Positions 9,336 through 18,264 of a stretch of DNA of 37,983 nucleotides are shown here, in pieces. Made by a program: the position numbers and the translations under genes. The DNA comes from CAJQQY01 sp964352225 (GTDB lineage Bacteria; Bacteroidota; Bacteroidia; Chitinophagales; Saprospiraceae): contig CAYGRM010000018.1 in NCBI GenBank assembly GCA_964352225.1, positions 1 to 37,983 of the forward strand, written 5' to 3'. The notes under the pieces are model-generated. The model was not told the DNA's origin, made no database searches, and saw only the letters and a list, made by a program, of their open reading frames with translations. Within the stretch, counting starts at the first letter, position 1. Every line of letters starts with the position of its first letter.

Positions 9336-10387
9336 CTAATTAGAGATAAATCAAATGGAGTCCCTTTGGTCAAATTATACTTCGCTTTTTTCCCTAGAAC
9401 TTCTTCAAAATATTTAGGTGCTAATCCATCTCCTGGACGAATCACTTTTATGTTTTCTATTGAAAAAACATCTCCTGCTTTAACATCATTACTAACATAT
9501 ATTGATCGTTTAAATTGTCTGCTTGTTTCTTCTGCCTTTTGGGTATCTAATTGTACTCCACCTACTGCTAAAAATGCTCTCTCTGTCTCAACAACTAACG
9601 ATTTTAATTCTTGTGGTTCCAGAGAAAATGCGCTATCCACTCCTCCATCAGCACGGCGAAGGGTGAAATGCTTCTCAATTACTCTTGCTCCTAGTGCTAC
9701 AGCGGCAACAGATGCACCAATCCCCATAGTATGATCGGAAAGACCAATGACACAGTCTTCAAAAACAGATTGGAAAACAGCTATCGTTTTTAGATTTGTA
9801 TTTTCAGGAGTTGCAGGATAAGTACTTGTACATTTAAAAATGATTATATCTTTAGCACCATTTTCTTTTAAGTACTTTACTGATTCATATAATTCATTCA
9901 GCTTACTTGTACCTGATGAGATTAAAATTGGCTTTCCTGTTTGAGCTACTTTTTTGAGTAAAGGAAAATGATTACTTTCAAATGAAGCAATCTTATAAGC
10001 TGGCACATTTAATTCTTCTAAGAAATCCACCGCTGTCTCATCAAATGGCGAAGAGAAAGCAAGCATGCCCAAGGAATTAGCGTAATCAAATATTTCTTTA
10101 TGCCATTCCCAAGGGGTATAAGCTTCTTGATACAATTCATATAGATTTTTTCCAACCCACAATGATTCAGGATTGGTTATATCAAAAAGTCCACCTTTAT
10201 GATCAATTGTAATAGTATCAGCCGTATAGGTTTGTAATTTTAAAGCATGAGCTCCAGCCTCTGCAGCTGCCTTTACCAATTCCATTGCTCTGTTAATATC
10301 CTGATTATGATTTCCAGACATTTCAGCAATAATAAATGGTTTTTGATTAGTGCCTATTAATCGATCTCCTATTTTTATATCTTTCAT
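9332..10387 (-). CDS. pseI: Pseudaminic acid synthase (NeuB family)
   Basis: This is a NeuB/SAF protein of 351 residues. The open frame runs back to 10474, but the better start is the ATG at 10387: it gives the family N-terminus (MKDIKIGDRLIGTNQKPFII), lies behind AAAGGAG, and overlaps the formyltransferase stop as ATGA. The core contains AEMSGNHNQDINRAMEL, ALKLQTYT, a mid-barrel KCTSTYPATPENTNL and the SDHTMGIGASVAAVALGARVIEKHFTL segment. The last 60 residues are a SAF (antifreeze-like) domain. PseI condenses phosphoenolpyruvate with a 2,4-diamino-2,4,6-trideoxy-altrose derivative to give the nine-carbon acid. PseB, PseC and PseG in the same operon favour Pse over legionaminate or sialate. 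Confidence 0.93.
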   Translation of the reverse strand: MKDIKIGDRLIGTNQKPFIIAEMSGNHNQDINRAMELVKAAAEAGAHALKLQTYTADTITIDHKGGLFDITNPESLWVGKNLYELYQEAYTPWEWHKEIFDYANSLGMLAFSSPFDETAVDFLEELNVPAYKIASFESNHFPLLKKVAQTGKPILISSGTSKLNELYESVKYLKENGAKDIIIFKCTSTYPATPENTNLKTIAVFQSVFEDCVIGLSDHTMGIGASVAAVALGARVIEKHFTLRRADGGVDSAFSLEPQELKSLVVETERAFLAVGGVQLDTQKAEETSRQFKRSIYVSNDVKAGDVFSIENIKVIRPGDGLAPKYFEEVLGKKAKYNLTKGTPFDLSLIS

Positions 10388-11262
10388 ATTAAAATATCTC
10401 CTTTTTTTATGTTTAATTCTCCTTCGTACTCTAAGTTTGATAGAAGTATGACCCCATTTGGAGTTTTTATCCAAATTTTTAGATGGTCAAAATCTAGGAC
10501 TGTGCCATTAGGAGTTTCAAAATGAAAACCTAAATCATCAAAAATAGCTTGATGTATTATTATTTTTTTCTCATTGAAAAATGTAAACGCTCCTGGATAA
10601 GGCTTGGCTTGAGCTCTTATCCAATTTCTAATTCTTTGTTTACTCCAATCCCAGTTTATCTTACCATCCGTTGGTGTTCTTTTTCCAAAATATGTTTTCT
10701 TCGTAATATCTTGCTTTCTAAATATTAACTCCTTTTCATCCATTATCCTTTTCAGTAGATCTTCAATTATCTTAGGATACTCTTTGTTAAATTTTTCCAA
10801 AATATTATTCCCTGTATCATTTTCCTCTATAGGAATAACTCTTTGCAAAAGTATATCTCCATCATCAACTTTTTCATTAATTAGGTGAGCAGTTATACCC
10901 GTTTCAGTTTCTCCATTTATTATTGCCCAAACATGTGGAGTTCTTCCTCTGTATTTGGGTAAAAGAGAACCATGAATATTAATTGCAGATTTCTTTGGTA
11001 AGAGAATCAGATCACTCTCAATGATAAATAAATAATTAATGGAAAGTAAAAAGTCACATTCAAAAGAGTCTATAAAACTTCTTGCTCGATTATTCCTAGG
11101 GTTTCCAATAAAAAGAGAAATATTATTTATTTTGCAATAATCAATTATTTCATTTGATTGCTTATCGGTGAACACCGCAACCAAATCACAAGTAGATTGA
11201 TGGATTTGAAGCAATGCTTTAAATCCTAACCCACCACTACACAGTAAACATATTGAAGTCAT
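10384..11262 (-). CDS. Sugar N-formyltransferase (Fmt-like) in the pseudaminate pathway
   Basis: This 292-residue protein has the formyltransferase fold. The active site Asn-X-His is in AINIHGSLLPKYRGRTPHVWA (N95, H97) and the catalytic Asp is in KVDDGDILLQ (D136), matching the Asn-His-Asp triad of the Fmt/ArnA family. The C-terminal part keeps the Fmt-type subdomain (DGKINWDWS, IRNWIRAQAKPYPGAFTF). These enzymes pass a formyl group from N10-formyltetrahydrofolate to an amine. It sits between pseG and pseI where other clusters carry the acetyltransferase pseH, and no GNAT protein is seen in the operon. The likely substrate is therefore the free 4-amino group of the PseC product, giving an N-formyl pseudaminate. 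A true initiator-tRNA formyltransferase is unlikely here. Confidence 0.88.
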   Translation of the reverse strand: MTSICLLCSGGLGFKALLQIHQSTCDLVAVFTDKQSNEIIDYCKINNISLFIGNPRNNRARSFIDSFECDFLLSINYLFIIESDLILLPKKSAINIHGSLLPKYRGRTPHVWAIINGETETGITAHLINEKVDDGDILLQRVIPIEENDTGNNILEKFNKEYPKIIEDLLKRIMDEKELIFRKQDITKKTYFGKRTPTDGKINWDWSKQRIRNWIRAQAKPYPGAFTFFNEKKIIIHQAIFDDLGFHFETPNGTVLDFDHLKIWIKTPNGVILLSNLEYEGELNIKKGDILI

Positions 11263-12255
11263 TTATAATGATTTAAATGCCTTAATAAATCGTTGAGGTG
11301 CTTGTCCATCCAATATTTCTATTTGCTTCGTCATCACTCTCTTAACTAATTCTCTATCCTTAATTGGAAAATTTGATATATCAAATGCTAACTTTTCATC
11401 AATCAAATAGCGCTTGATATTTTTTTGATTATCTGCAGTTAACTTTAAATATAATTCACTCCCAATACACAAATTTTCGTAAGAGATTGTACTTGGAGAT
11501 GTTATCGCTCGGCTACATTTTCGCATAAAAAAAATCATCTCTACAGCAGATAAATTAGTTAGTAATTCTATCTTTAAGTTGGATTTTTTGCTAAACGCAT
11601 CTAAAGTGTCTTTATGTTGATTAGCTGCTCCAATCACCACATAACAAGTATCAATATCTAGATTATTATTTTCACAAAGTTCTAACATTTCCATAGTTGT
11701 ATTATCAGGATCTGCTCCTCCTAAACAAATAAAAATGTTAGAATTAATCTCTTTCTTTTTTCGATTCTTTGCCTCATCCATAAATGGTTTTCTTACTAGC
11801 AAATATTTTAATCCAAAGTAAAAATCCGTTTTATCTTCTACAGAATATGCGCTTGAAGATATCCCGCCAGTATGATTAATAATAGCATCTGCATAAAAGT
11901 CAATTTCATGAATATCATCAATACATACTAGTTTACACCCAAAAGATTTAATTAATTTTTGATACTCAGTTTTAAAATTATACCCATCAAGCACTACGAT
12001 ATTTTCCTTTTCTAAATGGTTTTCAGCAAGATAAAGCAGTTCTTTCTGATAATTTGTTGATTCCGGTAATTCAATTATAGAATGACATTCATTTAATATT
12101 TGCTCCTTTAACGTTGGTAATGGATTTTGAATAATAAAATGACATTCAAATTCCTCCTTTAGCATAGCTGCTAAAGCTAAAGAACGAATTACATGACCCA
12201 ATCCTATCTTAGAATTTCCATCCGCTCTGAAGAAAACTTTAGTTTTTTGACGCAA
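11263..12255 (-). CDS. pseG: UDP-2,4-diacylamino-trideoxy-altropyranose hydrolase
   Basis: This 330-residue protein starts with KVFFRADGNSKIGLGHVIRSLALA, the PseG/SpsG signature; His21 corresponds to the catalytic His17 of Campylobacter PseG. It continues as a GT-B-like fold with CLGGADPDNTT in the C-terminal half. PseG hydrolyses the UDP sugar to release the free hexose that PseI condenses with PEP. Here the native substrate may carry an N-formyl in place of one N-acetyl. The only in-frame start is TTG at 12255, because a TAA lies three codons upstream, and the gene overlaps pseF by 17 bases. There is no gap before the formyltransferase gene. Confidence 0.9.
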   Translation of the reverse strand: MRQKTKVFFRADGNSKIGLGHVIRSLALAAMLKEEFECHFIIQNPLPTLKEQILNECHSIIELPESTNYQKELLYLAENHLEKENIVVLDGYNFKTEYQKLIKSFGCKLVCIDDIHEIDFYADAIINHTGGISSSAYSVEDKTDFYFGLKYLLVRKPFMDEAKNRKKKEINSNIFICLGGADPDNTTMEMLELCENNNLDIDTCYVVIGAANQHKDTLDAFSKKSNLKIELLTNLSAVEMIFFMRKCSRAITSPSTISYENLCIGSELYLKLTADNQKNIKRYLIDEKLAFDISNFPIKDRELVKRVMTKQIEILDGQAPQRFIKAFKSL

Positions 12256-13078
12256 CTTTTTTATTTATAAATTTTGCAGCTAAAAATAAATCTTGTTTCT
12301 CTAATAACTCGATAGCTGCAATTAATTCTTCTTTTTCTGTTTTATATACATTCTTCTGAACAACCTGACTATTAATAGAAAAAATATAAGGCTTCCTTTT
12401 CCATAAATTTTTAATCTCATTTATTCCAAAAAGATCATTGTTCGAATATAAAAAATCATACACAATTTGAAGTGTCGTATAATCCTTATCTGTATCCATC
12501 GTTAATCGTAAATCTGAAAACTCTTTGGGATGGTCAATGGTGATAAAATTTAATTGAAATCGCTCGGGATGATTCCTCACGTAATAAGTTACATGTTCTT
12601 GATCAGGTGCGGTTACTCCTTCTTCAACTGCAACTTTAAGCGCACTTGTTTTTACTACCTCTACATTCATTCCTAATGGTAATCCAGAAGTGTAAGAATA
12701 GTCAGCACTTTTCTCCTGATGATTTTGAATCGCATCAGTTATACTGTTGGCATCAATACAAGGATTGTCTCCTGTAAGTCGGACGACTTGATCTAAATCA
12801 TATTTTACGGCCGCATCATAATATCTTGATAATACATTAGCTTCACTTCCTCTAAAAATTTCAACGTCTACGTTTTTCTCTAAAAAACTAACCAGGGCAT
12901 CATCTGTTTTTTTATTCGAAGTAGCCAGTATGACTATATCTACATTTTTTACATTTTTAGCCCTTTTGATAATTTGTTCAATCACGGAAGCACCTTCACC
13001 ATCATGTATTGGCTTAAGTACTTTTCCAGGTAATCTGGTTGAACCTAATCGAGCTTGTATGATTATTCCTGTTTTCAT
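12239..13078 (-). CDS. pseF: CMP-nonulosonate cytidylyltransferase, SpsF/PseF type
   Basis: This 279-residue protein has the cytidylyltransferase nucleotide loop IIIQARLGSTRLPGKVLKPI at the N-terminus and VRLTGDNPCIDANSI near residue 100, the Asp-containing metal site. The sequence is nearer to SpsF than to the short NeuA-like PseF, so the symbol rests on pathway position. It would activate the finished nonulosonic acid with CTP to give the CMP sugar used by a transferase. The C-terminal tail (about 230-279) is Lys- and Glu-rich and not clearly part of the catalytic domain. The ATG at 13078 lies 6 bases after the SDR stop. Confidence 0.85.
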   Translation of the reverse strand: MKTGIIIQARLGSTRLPGKVLKPIHDGEGASVIEQIIKRAKNVKNVDIVILATSNKKTDDALVSFLEKNVDVEIFRGSEANVLSRYYDAAVKYDLDQVVRLTGDNPCIDANSITDAIQNHQEKSADYSYTSGLPLGMNVEVVKTSALKVAVEEGVTAPDQEHVTYYVRNHPERFQLNFITIDHPKEFSDLRLTMDTDKDYTTLQIVYDFLYSNNDLFGINEIKNLWKRKPYIFSINSQVVQKNVYKTEKEELIAAIELLEKQDLFLAAKFINKKVASKN

Positions 13079-13084
13079 AAAGTT

Positions 13085-13858
13085 TTAAATGGAAGTCCAA
13101 CCTCCATCTACCGCAATATTTTGCCCTGTTACAAATGTAGAGGCTTGAGATGACAGGAAAACAAAAACCCCTTGTAATTCATGAGGTTGACCTATTCTAC
13201 CCAAAGGATTCTTTTTGGATAATGCATCGACAAATCCTTCTGATTTCTGAACATTGTCACTTGGAAAAGGTCCTGGAGAAACGGCATTGACCAAAATATT
13301 CTCCTTGCCTAAAAGACTTGCGAAATATTTAGTCAATTGAATTACTCCTGCTTTTCCAGCTCCATAATGAGGTGGATTAGTAAAGTCAGGGTAATCTTTG
13401 TACACATCAAAATCAGGCGCAACCATTCCATACATAGATGATACATTGATGATCCTGCCTCCTTTATTTTTTCTAAGATATGGCAGTAATTCTCGAATAC
13501 ATCGATGAACACTATTTAATGCACCATCCATGGTTACACTCCATGCATCATCACTCATATTATCTACTTCTCCTCCTTTAGCATAAAATGCATTGTTAAT
13601 TAATACATCAATATGATTGAATTTTTCGACGATATTTTTGAAAGCAATTTTCACACTCTCCGTTGAAGAGACATCACATTGTTCAAAGTGAACATTTGCG
13701 TTTTCTGGAAAAGCAGTTTTAAACTTACTTTCATTTCGTCCGCAAACTATTACTTGTGCACCTGCATTGGTTAAACCTTCCGTAATGCTTTTTCCCAAAT
13801 GGCCATAGCCTCCTGTTATTGCAATTACTTTTTTATCTAAAGAAAATAAATTATTCAT
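13085..13858 (-). CDS. Short-chain dehydrogenase/reductase, PtmA-like
   Basis: This 257-residue SDR has the NAD(P)-binding motif VIAITGGYGHLGKSI, NNAFY, a Ser in INVSSMYGM, and the catalytic pair in YGAGKAGV, ending DGGWTSI. The frame could begin at a TTG at 13873, but the ATG at 13858 sits 7 bases after GGAAAG and gives the usual short SDR N-terminus, so it was chosen. It resembles PtmA, an oxidoreductase of flagellin-modification and nonulosonate loci. The core six-enzyme Pse route does not need an SDR, so with the aldo/keto reductase next door it may tailor the sugar. The exact substrate cannot be told from sequence. Confidence 0.85.
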   Translation of the reverse strand: MNNLFSLDKKVIAITGGYGHLGKSITEGLTNAGAQVIVCGRNESKFKTAFPENANVHFEQCDVSSTESVKIAFKNIVEKFNHIDVLINNAFYAKGGEVDNMSDDAWSVTMDGALNSVHRCIRELLPYLRKNKGGRIINVSSMYGMVAPDFDVYKDYPDFTNPPHYGAGKAGVIQLTKYFASLLGKENILVNAVSPGPFPSDNVQKSEGFVDALSKKNPLGRIGQPHELQGVFVFLSSQASTFVTGQNIAVDGGWTSI

Positions 13859-13860
13859 AA

Positions 13861-14715
13861 TTACACTTTCCAAAGGGATGGATTTATAATATTTAAATCG
13901 TTAATGCTTAAATCATTCAAATGACTCCAATCAATATTATCTGATAGATTATTGATTGAGTTAATATTGGCTTGTAGTTGGGAACTAGAATCTACTCCAA
14001 TTACCACCTTATCAATATTAGGATTTTTTAAAATATAGCCTAAGCAGGCTTCAACTGTTTCTAGCTTATTATTACTTTTAAAATTTTCTAATTGCTCAAA
14101 TTTCCCTTTTATACTTTCAAAATGAGTTGGTAAATTTTGAGCAGATTTAAAAAACAATCCTTGTAAAAATGCCGAACGTGTATGAATCTCAACTCCTTTT
14201 TCTTTAAGGGATTCAAAGTAAGGTTCAAATCGTCGATCAAATAAATTATGTGGAACTTGAATAATGTCAAAGTTGATATTGTCTACATCTAACTCTTCCA
14301 GTTCTTCTGGCGAGTATAATGAAACACCTATTCTAGAAATCAATCCTTCTGACTTGAACTGCTGTAATTTTTCCCAAATTGATTTATCATTTTTATAAAT
14401 GGAAAAATTATGAAGCATATATCCGTACAATGAGTTGATCTTTAGTCGATCTAATGACTCATGGAAAAGACGAGAAAAATCTAATGTTTCACTTGGTGGT
14501 AATTTTGAAATAACTTTGAAGTTTTCTATTCCTATTTCACCTAAAGTCTCTTCGCTATTCCCATAAGCATGGGCAGTATCTAAAGTGTCAATTCCTAATT
14601 TTCGGCATAAGGATAAAATATTTACCGCTTCTTCAAATGCAACTTGACCGCCATTATTATTTATGCCATAATTTAGTCCAAGCTGTACGGTGCCTAATGC
14701 AATTTTATTGATCAT
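13861..14715 (-). CDS. Aldo/keto reductase of the nonulosonate cluster
   Basis: This 284-residue protein has the AKR pattern: IALGTVQLGLNYG, GIDTLDTAHAYGNSEETLGE with the catalytic Asp and Tyr, FKVISKLPP with the Lys, and MLHN with the His, followed by GVSLYSPEEL. The family reduces carbonyls with NADPH. Related reductases occur in flagellin-glycan and O-antigen gene sets. Its ATG overlaps the pseC stop as ATGA, and the SDR begins 2 bases after its own stop, so it is locked into the nonulosonate block. It may act with the SDR to change a stereocentre or deoxygenate a position. That is inference. Confidence 0.82.
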   Translation of the reverse strand: MINKIALGTVQLGLNYGINNNGGQVAFEEAVNILSLCRKLGIDTLDTAHAYGNSEETLGEIGIENFKVISKLPPSETLDFSRLFHESLDRLKINSLYGYMLHNFSIYKNDKSIWEKLQQFKSEGLISRIGVSLYSPEELEELDVDNINFDIIQVPHNLFDRRFEPYFESLKEKGVEIHTRSAFLQGLFFKSAQNLPTHFESIKGKFEQLENFKSNNKLETVEACLGYILKNPNIDKVVIGVDSSSQLQANINSINNLSDNIDWSHLNDLSINDLNIINPSLWKV

Positions 14716-15857
14716 TTAGCGTATTCTAATACTTTTTCAATAACAAAACTTTGTTCCTCCTCAGTTAAGGTTGGAAACATTGGTAAGCTAATACAACGAC
14801 TATAATAGTTTTCAGCATTAGAAAGGTCAGCTCCACTATATCCTATACTTTGATAATATGGAAGAGTATGGACAGGAATATAATGTATCTGAGCATATAT
14901 CTCCTCATTCCGCAAATTATCATACAACTCTTTTCTATTATTTACTTCTATAATAAATAAATGATGTGCGTTATACATATTCGGAGGTAAAGCTTGAAAT
15001 TTGATTTTACCTTGAAATGCTTCTTTATATCGATCTGCGATTTGGTTTCTAACTTTTACTCCGTTCTCATTTTTTGCCAATTGTGATAAACCTAAAGCAC
15101 ATTGAATATCCGTCAATCGGTAATTAAAACCAAGCGATTGCATTTCATAAAACCATCCTCCGTCATTTTGAGACATGTTATCTTTTGTTATTCCATGCGT
15201 TCTTAAAACACTTAATTTCTCATATATTTCTGCTGAATTAGTGGTTAGCATTCCTCCTTCTCCGCAAGCAATATGCTTAACAGGGTGAAACGAGAATACA
15301 GCAATATCACTATAATGAGTGCTTCCACATTTATTCTCAACACCTTTTGAATCAACAAAATATCCTCCTGGTGCATGACAGGCATCTTCTATTATCCAAA
15401 GTCCATACTCGTCTGCTAGTTTTCTAAATTCTTCAGCGTTAATTGGAAGTCCTGCAAAGTCAACAGGAATTATTCCTGAGAAAAATCCTTTTGGTCTACT
15501 TTCAAGCAATTCCCTTACACTATCAATTGAGATTAAATAAGTATCTGGATCGATATCAGCAAACCAAACCTCACCATCACAATATCTGATACAATTTGCA
15601 GATGCGGCAAATGTAATTGGAGTAGTGATCACTCGTTGTCCTCTTTTTAGGCCGAGTGCTAATGCGGAAATATGCAAACCTGCTGTGGCATTATTAACTG
15701 CCACAGCATATGTAGCCCCAACATATTTAGCAAATTCATCTTCAAATTCTTTAACCTTTGGGCCTTGAGTTAAAAAATCATGTTGAAGAGCAGTAACAAC
15801 GGCATCAATATCATTTTGATCAATTGACTGCCTGCCATAAGGAATAGATTTTTTCAT
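14712..15857 (-). CDS. pseC: UDP-4-keto-trideoxy-hexose aminotransferase
   Basis: This 381-residue PLP enzyme of the DegT/DnrJ/EryC1 family has IEDACHAPGG (the PLP Asp) and SFHPVKHI with Lys194 as the Schiff-base lysine. The SFHPVKHI wording and the opening IPYGRQSIDQNDIDAVV are characteristic of PseC. It transfers an amino group from glutamate to the 4-keto sugar made by PseB, giving UDP-4-amino-4,6-dideoxy-N-acetyl-altrosamine. It lies 2 bases after pseB. This is a different aminotransferase from the WbpE-like one at the right end of the window. Confidence 0.93.
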   Translation of the reverse strand: MKKSIPYGRQSIDQNDIDAVVTALQHDFLTQGPKVKEFEDEFAKYVGATYAVAVNNATAGLHISALALGLKRGQRVITTPITFAASANCIRYCDGEVWFADIDPDTYLISIDSVRELLESRPKGFFSGIIPVDFAGLPINAEEFRKLADEYGLWIIEDACHAPGGYFVDSKGVENKCGSTHYSDIAVFSFHPVKHIACGEGGMLTTNSAEIYEKLSVLRTHGITKDNMSQNDGGWFYEMQSLGFNYRLTDIQCALGLSQLAKNENGVKVRNQIADRYKEAFQGKIKFQALPPNMYNAHHLFIIEVNNRKELYDNLRNEEIYAQIHYIPVHTLPYYQSIGYSGADLSNAENYYSRCISLPMFPTLTEEEQSFVIEKVLEYAK

Positions 15858-15859
15858 GA

Positions 15860-16885
15860 TTAAAAGTTATCGGTTGAAAATGTTGGATCTACATGAGATA
15901 CTATAAACTCTCTTAGTTCCTCTATAGATACCCATTCAGTATTATCTCCAGAATTATAGCTAAACCCTTGAGGTACTTTTTTTGCATTAAATTCTTTTAT
16001 ATATGCTTGTAAATTCCATGTAGGTACCGTTGGTAATATTGTATAATATTTCCCTAAATCGTAGGTATTAAAAGAATCAGAAGTAGTAATCATTTCCTCA
16101 TGAATCTTTTCTCCTGGTCTAATTCCTACGACTCTTTGTTCTGTATTCGGTGCTATTGCTGTTGCTACTTCGGTAATCTTGTAGGATGGAATTTTTGGAA
16201 CAAATAATTCTCCACCCCACGCAGCATCCAAAGCATGAAAAACCATATCAACACCTCCGTCTAGAGAAATGTTAAAACGAGTCATATTAGTATCAGTAAT
16301 TGGTAAAAATCCTTCTTTCCGTTTTTTCATAAAGAAAGGAATAACCGATCCGTTGGATCCCATAACATTTCCATATCTAACTACAGAAAATTTTATTGGC
16401 CGTTTTCCCTTAATGTTATTGGCTGCAATGAATAGTTTATCCGAAGTAAGTTTTGTAGCACCATAAAGATTAATCGGAGCACATGCCTTATCTGTAGAAA
16501 GAGCTACCACTCGCTCCACTCCAGTTTCTAAGCAAGAATATATGACATTCTCAGCGCCACCTACATTAGTTTTGATACACTCCGAAGGATTATACTCGGC
16601 TAGATGTACATGTTTCATTGCAGCAGCATGAATCACATAATCAATTCCAGACATTGCTCTTGTCAGTCTCTCTTTATCTCTCACATCCCCGATAAAAAAT
16701 CGTATCGCAGGATATTTAGCAAAAGGAAACTCTTGAGCCATAACAAATTGTTTTTGTTCATCTCTAGAAAAGATGACAAGCCTTTTCACCTCAGGCCATT
16801 GAGAGAAAATTCTTTTGGTAAGTGCTTTACCTAAAGAACCCGTTCCTCCAGTAATTAAAATTGATTTATGGTTTAAATCAAGCAT
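15860..16885 (-). CDS. pseB: UDP-GlcNAc 4,6-dehydratase (inverting)
   Basis: This 341-residue extended SDR has GGTGSLG (13-19) for NADP binding and the FlaA1/PseB active site STDKACAPINLYGATK, with D132, K133, Y141 and K145 at the same numbers as the Helicobacter enzyme. It removes water from UDP-GlcNAc and inverts C5, the first committed step to pseudaminate. It follows the TviB-like dehydrogenase gene after 66 bases without an obvious terminator, and pseC begins 2 bases downstream. The usual PseB length is about 330-345 residues, so it looks intact. Confidence 0.95.
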   Translation of the reverse strand: MLDLNHKSILITGGTGSLGKALTKRIFSQWPEVKRLVIFSRDEQKQFVMAQEFPFAKYPAIRFFIGDVRDKERLTRAMSGIDYVIHAAAMKHVHLAEYNPSECIKTNVGGAENVIYSCLETGVERVVALSTDKACAPINLYGATKLTSDKLFIAANNIKGKRPIKFSVVRYGNVMGSNGSVIPFFMKKRKEGFLPITDTNMTRFNISLDGGVDMVFHALDAAWGGELFVPKIPSYKITEVATAIAPNTEQRVVGIRPGEKIHEEMITTSDSFNTYDLGKYYTILPTVPTWNLQAYIKEFNAKKVPQGFSYNSGDNTEWVSIEELREFIVSHVDPTFSTDNF

Positions 16886-16951
16886 AATTGTTTAGTATTT
16901 AATAATTATCAAAATATTTAAAAGAAGTGATTATTATCATAAAAGTTAGAC

Positions 16952-18241
16952 TTATAACCTCCATGTATGTATCCCTTCACTCTCCTTTGGATAAATCCCT
17001 TTTAAATCAAATAACACAGGTTTTCCATTTAGTATTGACTTAAAATAATCCATCTCCAATACCTTATATTCATCATGTGCAACGGCCACTAAAACAGCAT
17101 CATAATTTTTAGAAATTTCATCCACTAAAGTTAATTTGTATTCATGAGCCACTTCATTTGGTGAAGCATATGGATCAACTATATGTACATTCAAAGAATA
17201 ATCCATCAACTCTCTGATCAAATCCGCCACCTTAGAATTTCGAATATCTGAAACATTTTCTTTGAATGTTATTCCCATCACCAAAACTTTACAATCACCT
17301 GGATTTTTTCCATTTTCAATTAATGTTTTCACTAATCGTTTTGCTATAAAAGCAGGCATAAAATCATTCACTCTTCTTCCTGCGGCAATCACTTGAGGGT
17401 CGACTCCCAATTGTTTTGATTTATGCAATAGATAATATGGATCGACTCCAATACAATGTCCTCCCACTAATCCCGGTGAAAATTTTAAAAAATTCCACTT
17501 TGTCCCAGCTGCTTCTAATACCGCATTTGTATCAATTCCCATTTTATCAAAAATAATCGCCAACTCATTCATCAAAGAAATATTCAAATCACGTTGCGTA
17601 TTCTCAATTACTTTTGCCGCTTCTGCAACTTTTACAGATTGAGCTTTAAAAACTCCAGCAGTTATGATATGCCCATATATTTTTGCGATTTCTTCGGTAG
17701 ATTCCTCATCACATCCCGATACTACCTTAAGGATTGTTGTCAAAGTTCTTACTTTATCTCCTGGATTGATTCTTTCTGGAGAGTACCCAAATTTAAAATC
17801 AATATCTCTTTTTAACCCACTAATTTTTTCTACGATAGGTAAACAATCTTCTTCGGTACATCCGGGGTAAACTGTACTTTCATATACCACAAAATCACCT
17901 TTCTTTAATGCATTACCTACCGTCTCAGAGGCTTTAATTAATGGTGTTAAATCAGGTACCTTATGTTCATCTATATCTGTGGGAACGGCTACAACAAAAA
18001 AATTTGCCGTACGGAGATCCTCCATTTTTGTTGTAAACAAAATATCCGTTCCTTCAAAGGCGGAACCTTCTAATTCCTTAGAAGGATCAATATTCTTCTT
18101 CATTTGCTCTACTCTTGCTTCATTAATATCAAAACCAATGACACTAAAATGCCTAGCAAATTCTAAAGCGATAGGTAATCCTACATAACCTAATCCAATT
18201 ACTGCAATCTTTTTTTCTTTTTTTAAAAGTGCTTCGTACAT
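16952..18241 (-). CDS. UDP-N-acetylhexosamine 6-dehydrogenase (TviB/WbpO-like)
   Basis: This 429-residue nucleotide-sugar dehydrogenase has IAVIGLGYVGLPIALEF at residues 12-28 for NAD, a Lys/Asn pair in VAEAAKVIENTQRDLN, and the catalytic Cys263 in GGHCIGVDPYY. The wording throughout (PDLTPLIKASETVG, YESTVYPGCTEE, GYSPERINPGDK) follows TviB and WbpO, which oxidise C6 of UDP-GlcNAc or UDP-GalNAc to the uronic acid. WecC-type oxidation of UDP-ManNAc is an alternative because wecB is in the same operon. It lies 23 bases after cysN. The acidic sugar it makes could be the substrate amidated by the AsnB-like enzyme. Confidence 0.9.
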   Translation of the reverse strand: MYEALLKKEKKIAVIGLGYVGLPIALEFARHFSVIGFDINEARVEQMKKNIDPSKELEGSAFEGTDILFTTKMEDLRTANFFVVAVPTDIDEHKVPDLTPLIKASETVGNALKKGDFVVYESTVYPGCTEEDCLPIVEKISGLKRDIDFKFGYSPERINPGDKVRTLTTILKVVSGCDEESTEEIAKIYGHIITAGVFKAQSVKVAEAAKVIENTQRDLNISLMNELAIIFDKMGIDTNAVLEAAGTKWNFLKFSPGLVGGHCIGVDPYYLLHKSKQLGVDPQVIAAGRRVNDFMPAFIAKRLVKTLIENGKNPGDCKVLVMGITFKENVSDIRNSKVADLIRELMDYSLNVHIVDPYASPNEVAHEYKLTLVDEISKNYDAVLVAVAHDEYKVLEMDYFKSILNGKPVLFDLKGIYPKESEGIHTWRL

Positions 18242-18264
18242 GTTAAATATTATCTTTTTTATTC

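Noticed and set aside
10388..10474. N-terminal extension of pseI
   Set aside because: The extra 29 residues are basic and absent from the NeuB family; the ATG at 10387 has AAAGGAG upstream and an ATGA overlap with the preceding gene.
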